64,000 nt of DNA from Amylostereum areolatum. Its lineage: Eukaryota; Basidiomycota; Agaricomycetes; Russulales; Stereaceae. The stretch is from NCBI GenBank assembly GCA_012932865.1, contig SAXG01000078.1, forward strand, positions 62,001-126,000, written 5' to 3'. Shown here piece after piece: positions 55,935 to 64,000 of the stretch (positions are counted from its first letter, which is position 1; the number at the start of each line of letters is the position of its first letter). The position numbers and the translations under genes are program-made. Under the pieces are notes generated by a model. The model saw nothing but the letters and a program-made list of their open reading frames with translations, was not told where the DNA came from and ran no database searches.

Positions 55935-57489
55935 TGCGTGAGTGGGTGGGTGGGGGGAGGAAGGGAAATCGAGAAGGAGGCGGGGGTGACGTCTCTTTTA
56001 AAGGCGCAATGTCGCTCTAACTTCGTCAGGGTCGACAAATGAATGCTTTGGGTAAGACGAAGTCAGATCTTGAAGTTAGACGCACACGTACGTTCCAAGT
56101 TCCCGCGTGGACGGACGTCGCTCGCCGCATGTCGTGAAGCGTCAAGCGAGGTTCGCCGTTCTGACAGCGAACATTGGGTTTCAATATACGAAGGTCGCGG
56201 CCAGAAGACGATTTCTGATTAGCACACAGAGGGGACGCGGTGACTTGGGTTGGCCCACTACTTTTGATGGCTACAGACTAGCAGCACATCACGGACGCCT
56301 GGCAACTCGGAACATTGCGAAACGACGAGGGGCAGAGTTCAATGAATGCGTGCGAAGTCGGTTCGGAAACCCAACTTCCAAGTCGGCTGGCGAGCTGACG
56401 CCTGCTGTCAGTTCGGGAGCTCGCATGGAGCGTTACATTATGCATCTATGTCGCCTCTCCAGATTCTGAGGAGAACAAGCAGCGGGTCAGGGGAGATGGT
56501 GTACCGAGCGGCGAATGAAGCTCACAGAATGATATCACCGAGAACATATATCAATATTATCGCGCGGCATGTGTGGACCGAAGGGGCGGAAAGACACCTC
56601 CCGAAATTACTTGTTCGATCGGGGCCTTTACGATCCAGGAGCACAAGGGACAGTACCGGTGGACTCGAAGGGGGAAGGGGGAAACGCGCCGCCGGGTCGA
56701 CGCTCGGAGGCTATAGTGTAGGTCAGGTGATCAAAAAGTAGGGAAGAAACAACAGCGACCTGGATCATTGGAGCACGCAACGAAAGTACATACACTCAGC
56801 AGAGATGGGATGGGGAATAACAGAATGAGATGGGACCGACGCAGGAGCGACGGCAAGGGACGTTAAGTACCTACACTCAAAACACAAGAAAGAAAAACGA
56901 AAACGCACCTGGCAGACCCTTCTCTTCACATTCCTCTGCCTCTCATTCAGCCGCGCGTTTTCCCAGAGCATCCACGATCCCCGTCGCCCCCCAACGGGCG
57001 CCTTGATTGAGGTAATGAGCCACGAAAGAAACGCGGTGATGAAACACTAAGTGGTGTTGGCCTGGGAGACCTTGAAAGGACGGCTCGTAGAGGATGTGAA
57101 TTTGATGTGAAGGAAGCCGATGGCGTTTGAATGCATGGTCCAGAGTGTAGTGGGGACTTGGTGGGTGGAGGTAGTGCCCGCTATCGATGTGCTTTCGGTG
57201 CGCCCGCGATTCAGAAGACAGTGCCGGTCTTCCTGGCTATCGGCGTGACTACTGGGAAAGATGGAGGAGAAGGTTTTCCGTGGCGCGCGTCTGAGGGGCT
57301 GGATTTCCTGCCGAGTTTCAGAATCGTGTCTCGAGAAAAGGTTCAGGATACAACATACCGAGCACCACGATGGCGACACCGTTTACGCCACTGCAAAGAC
57401 AGGCCGACGCATGGCTGGAGGAAGAAGATAAGAGGTGGCGAGCGAAGTAATTGGTGCTGAAGATTCAAGAGCAAATCCGGAATGGGGTT
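55935..57489. other. Intergenic region without a recognised gene
   Basis: About 1.5 kb between the GH79 start and the right arm of inverted duplication 2. The part near 55935 is the GH79 promoter. The rest has lower GC and only short frames without recognisable motifs. Confidence 0.45.
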
Positions 57490-57663
57490 AAGCACAGTGC
57501 GCATGTGGTGGTCTATAGTGGGATATGTATGCGATACAAGTGATATGGGAATGCGGTCCATCGTCCGAAGTGTCCGTATGTGCGAAAGCGTAGAGTACAG
57601 ATGAGGATGGAAGGAATAAACGAGACGCACGCCAGCGTACATCCAGGATACTCGGAGAGATTC

Positions 57664-58321
57664 ACTCCTCGTCCGAGTCGGCGACAATCTCGATGCGTCG
57701 ACGGGTGACGATGGACGCAGGCCCGTACGCGTCGCCGGGGATGATGTCCTGATGAGTCGCCGTCCGTGAGCGGCGAGACAACGGAGAAGGAAGGAAGAGG
57801 ACGCACGGTGAATGTCTGCTCGCGCCGCGTCTGGCCGTCAGCGAAGGTGGTGATGACAGGCGCACTGTCCTCCTCCTCTTCGTCCGTGGCGTCCGACGCG
57901 TCCTCCGGCTCGTGATACTCGATACGGCGGTGGGCGACGCGGAGGGGAGGCAATCCATCATTGAACGAGGTCAGCTCCTGCAAGACGAAGGCGAGATCAG
58001 ACGCGCTGAGCGGAAAGGAGGAAGCGAGGGGACACGCACGACGTAGGAGTACACCGTCTTCTCGGCGTCTTCCTCGATGCGCTCGTCTGTCACAATGCGC
58101 TCATCGGGCTCGGCGCATGTCCGCATGAAAGCCTCCTCGCGGGCCATCGCGACCGCGGCGGTGACCGCATGGGGATCCGGAGTGAAGAACTGTCGATCAC
58201 GATGAGTGCGCGTTCGAGGTAGAGGAGTATTCAAGCGTACGCAGCGGGGCTTCTTGTGGATGGTGCGCTTGAACTTGCGGTGGGTGGATTGAACGGTGTG
58301 GGTGGAGATGGATGGAGACAT
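57664..58321 (-). CDS. Small acidic protein of unknown function, copy 2
   Basis: Near-identical partner of the gene at 50426-51084, with the same four exons. Visible differences are few: DERIEEDAEK instead of DERVEEDAEK, QELTSFNDGLPP instead of QELISFNDGLPP, DSAPVITTFADGQTRR instead of DSVPIITTFANGETRR. Intron sequences are also similar, including GCTCAGCGCGTCTGA in intron 2. The start codon lies in the same AAAGTAACATGTCTCC context. Function unknown. Confidence 0.75.
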
Positions 58322-58411
58322 GTTACTTTGAAAGACGGACGTCGGTGCGGGGAGGAAGTGAATGGGTAAGGAGTCGGGTTTGTGTCCTTTCTTCGACCCA
58401 TCTGAAGGGGT

Positions 58412-58418
58412 ATTTATA
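58412..58418 (-). promoter_or_regulatory. TATA box, acidic protein gene copy 2
   Basis: TATAAAT on the minus strand, 91 bp upstream of the start at 58321, the same position as in copy 1. Confidence 0.55.
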
Positions 58419-58834
58419 CGTATTTCGAGGTGTGGAGAACTCGAGACATGGTGACGAGTGCGTACCGGGATGGCCGAGGAAAGATAGGAGGAGGTCTAGG
58501 AGGTTGGCGTCGGTGAGACGGTGACCAGCTATGCGGAAGCAAAGCTCAAATATCGATGCCGTTAACCGGGGCCTACTTCGTCGTTCAGTCGCTCTATCCT
58601 CCTCCTCAAGTCCCTCGTTCTTGATCCCGTTCCAACCGCTGCGATATGTTGAAGGCCATTCATACTTCAAGTCACACAACAGATCAGACAATACATATGA
58701 GTTCGATAGCAATGCAGCAAGAACAGAAAGGTGAGGTGATAGCGGGCCACATAGCAGTTCGAAAGCCTCCAAGTTCAATAGTCTGAGAGAATATGAGTAT
58801 ACGTACCATGCCGAACATCCCTGGAACGGCTCTC

Positions 58835-60567
58835 CTAACCCTCTATGTCTTTCTCCTCCTCCTCCGCCTTCGCCTTCTCCTCTTTCTCCTTCTCTTCCTT
58901 CTCTTCCAGCAATCTCACCTGCCGCACCAAACCGTCCGCCTTCGCGTCGTACACGCTCTCCCACCACTTCCTGTAGAGCGCATCCCACGTCTCAAACCCC
59001 CGCGCGTAGTAAACGGCACCGAAGAGCGCGCCGCCAATGTGCGCCGCGTGGTCGAAGCGTCTGCGTCCCGAGGTCAATTCACTGTCCAGAGTGAAAACCG
59101 GAAGGAAAGGCGCACGGACCTCCATCCAAGCACAAGCCCCGCAACATCGAACGCGAGCGCCCCAGAGAGCGCCACAGGCATCGTCCCGGGCCATCCCGGG
59201 AAGAACCTGTGAGCCCAAGTCCCCTCTTCGTCCTCCTTCACCGCAAGCGCCACGTGCGCCGCCAGCGCGTAGACGATCCCGGTCCCGCCGAACGACACTG
59301 ACGGCGGTGCCCTCATCGGATTTTCAGGGCGCGGGGAGAGGAAGGCCGCGATGCGGCTTGGGGGCCTGGGGGTGGTAAGGTCTCGCAGGATCTGGCGAAA
59401 GCCCACGGCGCGGAAATACGCCGCGGAGAGTACGGTGGAAACGTATCCCGCTGTGTTATGTACCCGCTGCGTGTCAGACTCGTGGCGCGAGACGGGAGAT
59501 GGGAAATGGACCTGTGAGGATGAACGCATAGAGCTGGTAGCGCTGCGATGCTTCGGAGCGGCCGCCGGGCTCCTTCTCTACGGCGGCGCGCCGCTTCTCC
59601 ATCCACTTGCACGAGAGCTCGCCTGTTTCCCCCGGTTGAGAACGACGCCTGCACGAAAAAAACAAGCAGGGGAGGGATCACCTAGCAGGGCGATGGCGAC
59701 GCAGTTCGCGGAAAGATGGACAAGGGATCTATGGCTTCAATCGGGAGACGCCATCAGTGGGCAACGAGGAATAAACAAAAGGTAAGAACCTGAGGGGGCT
59801 CACCCAGGCCCCGACCCTCTTCCACGCCGGATGCATACGGTCGTACGCAAGCCTGCGCGAGAGCCAGCGCGTCAGATGCGGAATGGGGATCTTCCACACG
59901 ACCCAGAGCGCGGCGCCGACGCCACACACCTTGAGGGACGCGAGCTGGGCGTCGGATATGGCGCCGAGAAAGCTGGGGACGTGGGCGGCGTAGATGACGC
60001 CAATGGGCAGGGCCCGAATGATGCTTGGAAGGTCGTTCCATGCGTGCGCGAATGAGCTACAGTGCTCGATCAGGGCCTGTGCAGAGGATTGTAGGTGGGG
60101 TGAGGACAGGCGACCGACGGCGGGCTTAGGGCTACGCACCTTCAGGCGGAGGATATGGATGAACTGCTCCATCATTTCTCTCGTGACGTCAACCTGGTTC
60201 GCGCGGGAGAAGGCGGCGAAAGGGACAGTGGCATCCGATGAGCGCTCGGAGAGGAAGTACATGGGGACGAAGGCGGCGGGGACGAAAGCGAGCATCCAGG
60301 GGAAGATATCGATGGCCTGGTCCAACGCGCGGGTCAGTCGTCGGCGACGTCGAGCAGAACGAGTTGACGCACCTTGGGATGGCGTACAGCGACTATGTCA
60401 TCCATCATCGATCCTACATCCCGCGCCGGGGTGGCCAGTCCACGACGGAACCCGAGATACCTAGACAGCTCCGGACCCGAACCATACCGTCGACATCTTG
60501 AGCTGAATGCGCTTCCTGTCCAGTGTTGCATGTGGATCGAAAATCGCGCGAGTGCGCTGGAAGCCAT
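58835..60567 (-). CDS. Rhomboid-family membrane protein, copy 2 (catalytic Ser replaced by Thr)
   Basis: Diverged partner of the gene at 47978-49764, with the same exon layout. The start at 60567 gives MASSALARFSIHMQHW. The first intron after the HPK codons (60320-60377 region) is not a multiple of three here. Later pieces: QAIDIFPWMLAFVPAAFVPM, WVVWKIPIPHLTRWLSRRLA, HLSANCVAIALLG, VSFGGTGIVYALAAHVAL (Thr codon at 59281-59283, minus strand), MPVALSGALAFDVAGLVLGW and FDHAAHIGGALFGAVYYARG. The H-x3-N motif and the C-terminal His are kept and the nucleophile position is again Thr. The tail is a Glu/Lys run (EEKEEKEKEEKAKAEEEEKD). Protein identity to copy 1 is roughly 55-65% by eye. Probable inactive rhomboid. 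Confidence 0.82.
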
Positions 60568-61114
60568 GGATGACCAGGAATCAGCCTGTTCAACGTTCAA
60601 CCTCGAACCCCCCGGTCGAGCTGCGAGGAAGTCGCCTCAAGCTGAGCGGCTTATTGGGCGTTAGGTCGTCCGGTGCGATCCACGTATCAGATGTCAGGGT
60701 CTTGTTTTAAATAAGCTGCTGGATGGCTGTCCTTCGTGTATGAGAGTTTGGGAAGTCGGAGTACGAGGACTCAGATCTCAGATCTCAGAGAGGGTAAACG
60801 GTCAGTCACGTGGGGCTCCGCTGGCAATAAGTATCGGACACTGACCCTCTGAGCTCTCCTACAACATCGAGGCCATGTACCGTCGTGTCAATGTCCACCC
60901 GAATCCACCTATCGCAACCCGTGGCTTCCGGAGAAGGCCATTTTCAATGTCTATCCTTGTACTTATAGCGTCTGGTCTGCGCCGGCCGTAAACGGTAGTA
61001 TGAACTCAAAGGTGTCCCAGGATCCCCCATCGCCGATTGCTATTCGTCTCTGCCCACCATCCTCTATCCTTCCAGGTCGCTGCATCATCGCGTTGTGTAA
61101 TACATTGCAACATT

Positions 61115-64000
61115 ATGTCTCTCTCCGAGACTCTCTTCAAGAATCTCTCTATCCTCAATGTGGACATCGACAAGGCCGTGGCCATGAGTCGCCTCTTCGC
61201 TAAGCAGCATAATGGCAGAAACCCGCAGGGACCTTCCGTGCCCATCAAGTCCATTCAATTCGGATGGGAGTGTCGCGACCAATTCTTTTCCATCGAATGG
61301 GAGCACCACATTGTAGACAGCGACGTCGCTACCGTTTCGTTCAGCAAGGACGACAAGGAACTCCGTGTACGTGTCCGCCGCCAGGACGAGGATGACTTCG
61401 TCATGATCGCGATCCGGTTCGCGACTGTCAAATTTCTCTCAGCGCATATGTGTCACCCGAACGAGCCCGCGGTATTTCTATCCTTCAGCTCCGTGCCCAG
61501 CTTCGAGATCGAGACACGGAACGACAACCCGCGCAAGCGGCTCTCCTGGCTACCCTTCTCCAACCACAAGGACGTGGCCCCGTATACCTCTTACGCGATG
61601 CGCCTTGTGCTTCCTTCCAAGGACACTCTCGATGATTTCCGCCGCATGGGACAGGATGCCGACATACACACATTGTCCAAGGAGGAATGCCCCATCGTCC
61701 GCCGAGACCTTTTCTCTCCCTCCGTGCGCGATGTCGTCGATACATGGCTCACGGAACTCGACTGGGGGGTTGCCTTTCAGATAAAGGGGTTGCTCAATGA
61801 TCTCCTCGTCGACTTCAAGGAGATGCTCGCGCTCCGCCCGCGCGTGCAGACCACGATCCGTACCAAAGGGGAAGCCTACACGGCCGCATTCTTCAAATTC
61901 TTTCGCACGCGTCTCCTCGCATGGTGGATGGGCGACGAAACTCACGACATCGAGACGTACGATGCCTGCTTTGAGCGGGCGGTCGTCGACTATCGCAAGC
62001 AGTCGAAGGCACCAGCGCTCGTCGACGGTCATGGGGACGTGAACGTGTTCCAGTGTTTGCATTGCATCGTCACTCCCACCAGCGTCTTGCTCGAGGGCCC
62101 CTTTCCAGAGCAGTCGAACAGGGTCATCCGTTTGTTCGACCCCAAGTACCACCCGAACTTCCTTCGCGTCAGCTTCGTCGACGAGGGACGTGTCCCGTAT
62201 CGTTTCGACCGTGACGTGGACGGAAGGGACTTTGTGAAGACGCGCGTTGGCGGGGTTCTGCGCAACGGACTCGCTATCGCCGGGAGAACATTCGAGTTTC
62301 TTGGTGCGTTGTCTTCTATTCTGAACGAGATCCGCCGTTCTCATGACCTACGTAGCTTATTCTCAGTCGGCGCTCAAGGAGCACGCGGTCTGGTATGGGC
62401 CTTTTTCCGGAAAGAAAGCGAGCACTGACCGTCAGCTGCAGGTTCATCAAACCCTTCGGCCACATCGAAGCTGACGGGACTACTACACGCATCTCTGCAG
62501 CCTCGATCATCGCTGGCCTCGGCCGGTTCAACAAAAAAACACGCCACTGCCCCGCGCTCTACGCCGCGCGCATCTCCCAGGCTTTCACGTCGACGGACGA
62601 GGCGACAGTCAAAGTCGAGAAAATTGACCTCGACGACATCCTCACCTCCGAGCCGGGCCAAAAGCATCATTGTTTCACGGATGGCGTCGGCACGCTCTCC
62701 CCCGAGCTCGCACAAGAAATATGGCAACAGCTCCGTGCGACGCGAAAGCGCGCGCGCAGGAGCACCGGTCGCCCCAGCGCATTCCACGTGCGCTTCATGG
62801 GCTCGAAGGGCATGCTCTCCGTCGACCCCAACCTGCGCGGGGGGCGGACCGTCGGCCTCAGGCCATCGATGATCAAGTTCGAGTCCCGCGGCTCGCACTA
62901 TATCGAGGTCGCACGCGCGTTCGACCGTCCGGGCCCGTACTCCCTCAACCGGCCGCTCATCATGCTGCTCGAGGGCCTCGGGGTGCCGTACGAGGTATTC
63001 GAAAAATATCAAGACGCGGCGGTGAAGGAGGTGCAAGATGCCGCATCCGGCGCGCTGGATGCTGCGGGACGCATGTTGGAGAGATACGGACTGGGTTCGT
63101 CGTTCCGGATGACGGCGGTGATGACTGGCCTGGCAAAACTCGGCGTGGGCCATGTCGCTGGTGACGTCTTCTACGACACGGCGCTTTCTTTTGCGGTGTA
63201 CCACGTGCTCCGAGATCTGAAGAACCACGCCCGTATCCCCGTGCCGAAGGGCTGGACGCTCGTGGGTGTGTGCGATATCCACAAGGAGCTCGAGCACATG
63301 GAGATCTTCGCATGCGTGAAGCCGCTCGACGGACCAACCGTATATTTGGAGGGGCCTGTACTCATTTCACGGAGCCCCGTCATACATCCTGGGGACGTCC
63401 AGGTCGTCCAGGCGATCGGGAGGCCGAAGCCTGGGTCAATGTTCGAAGTGGAGCCGCTCCCAAACACAGTGGTATTTTCTGCGAAGGGTGGGCGCATTTT
63501 GTATCTGTACAAGGTTCTTTAGGCTGATGGTTATGTGATTTGTCCACAGGTCCCAGGCCGATTCCGTCGTATCTTGGTGGGGGCGACCTGGACGGGGACT
63601 TGTACAACCTGATCCCACTGGACGACTGCCCAGGTTCGTTTTCTCCCGGCATTTTCGTTCTTCTGTGTTTGCTTGGAGACTCATTTTGTGAATTCGTGGT
63701 TGCAGAGTTCATGCCGAAGAAGCTGTGTGAACCGGCATCGTATGACCCAGCGCCGAAGAAAGAACTGGATAGATCGAGCACAATGGATGACGTTGCGGAC
63801 TTCGTCGTCGACTATATCAACAGCGACGTACGTCTATCCTTGTGTGTTTCATTGCAGGAATTCTCACGAAACCGACGGTGCAGGTCCTCGGGATGATCGC
63901 GACTAACTGGCTTATCACTGCGGACCAGAGCGAGAATGGGATCCACGACCGCGACTGTTTAACTCTTTCGAAGCTTCATAGCGATGCTGTAGATTACCCC
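61115..64000 (+). CDS. RNA-dependent RNA polymerase, cellular RNAi type (3' end beyond window)
   Basis: Two-barrel RdRP of the QDE-1/RDR family that makes double-stranded RNA in gene silencing. The start at 61115 gives MSLSETLFKNLSILNVDIDK; an in-frame ATG at 61037 lies in likely leader sequence. Exons: 61115-62303, 62356-62392, 62442-63487, 63550-63633, 63706-63827 and 63884 onward. The small second exon rejoins AYSQSALKEHAVW to FIKPFGHIEADG, the family's conserved entry to the catalytic region. Further on are CFTDGVGTLSPELA, FMGSKGMLSVDPNLRG, MIKFESRGSHYIEVAR and SRSPVIHPGDVQVVQA. The catalytic metal site is YLGGGDLDGDLYN (DLDGD codons 63585-63599). The sequence still reads in frame at the window edge. 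Introns and the DLDGD motif identify it as a host gene, not a viral one. Confidence 0.93.

Larger units (their letters stand above)
57490..60687 (-). repeat. Inverted duplication 2, right arm
   Basis: Reverse-complement counterpart of 47838-51240. From about 57660 to 58575 it is almost identical to the left arm (roughly 95% by eye over the promoter), and over the rhomboid gene much less similar. Confidence 0.85.

Noticed and set aside
61115..64000. Possibility that the RdRP is an integrated viral polymerase
   Set aside because: It has spliceosomal introns and the DLDGD site and domain order of cellular RNAi polymerases, unlike viral GDD-type enzymes.
1..64000. CRISPR arrays, bacterial operons, ribosome binding sites
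   Set aside because: Eukaryotic sequence; no regularly spaced repeats of that kind were seen.

Overview
The window looks like nuclear DNA of a basidiomycete fungus, most likely an Agaricomycete. The genes carry many short spliceosomal introns (about 49-70 bp) with GTGCGT/GTACGT-type donors. Coding DNA is GC-rich, and the families seen (QDE-1-type RdRP, GH79, YicI-type GH31, Crinkler-like proteins with kinase domains, Axl2-like cadherin) fit that group. I cannot name a species. Exon boundaries were read by eye; some are firm and others are stated as approximate.

Layout. 1-7 kb: a left-truncated FAD monooxygenase (-), a Tc1/mariner-like MITE, a thiolase (+), and a PA-clan serine-protease-like gene (+) cut by a 587-bp hAT-like MITE with a perfect 8-bp target duplication. 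7-13.9 kb: gene-poor, with one foldback element. 13.9-15.5 kb: Zn2Cys6 transcription factor (+). 15.5-20 kb: gene-poor. 20-27 kb: dynein light chain (+), Axl2-like polarity protein (-), tRNA-Pro(CGG) with an intron, and a secreted Ser/Thr-rich protein with a cysteine-rich C-terminal module (+). 27-31.6 kb: two unrecognised loci (+).

32-47.6 kb: three Crinkler-like genes (ubiquitin-like header plus divergent kinase domain). Copies B and C lie in the arms of an inverted duplication of about 2.5 kb, together with pieces of a sugar-transporter relic. Between the arms an intact MFS sugar transporter (-) and a GH31 alpha-xylosidase (+) form a divergent pair, which suggests uptake and breakdown of xyloside sugars such as those from xyloglucan. 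47.8-60.7 kb: a second inverted duplication. Its arms each hold a rhomboid-family gene and a small acidic protein gene, and they flank an unrecognised gene (+) and a GPI-anchored GH79 glycosidase (-). The acidic-protein segment is nearly identical between arms, promoter and introns included, while the rhomboid genes have clearly diverged. Both rhomboids have Thr where the catalytic Ser is expected. 61.1-64 kb: a right-truncated cellular RNA-dependent RNA polymerase of the RNAi type.

The most unusual feature is the pair of back-to-back inverted duplications (34.66-47.63 kb and 47.84-60.69 kb) carrying effector-like kinases and predicted rhomboid pseudoproteases.
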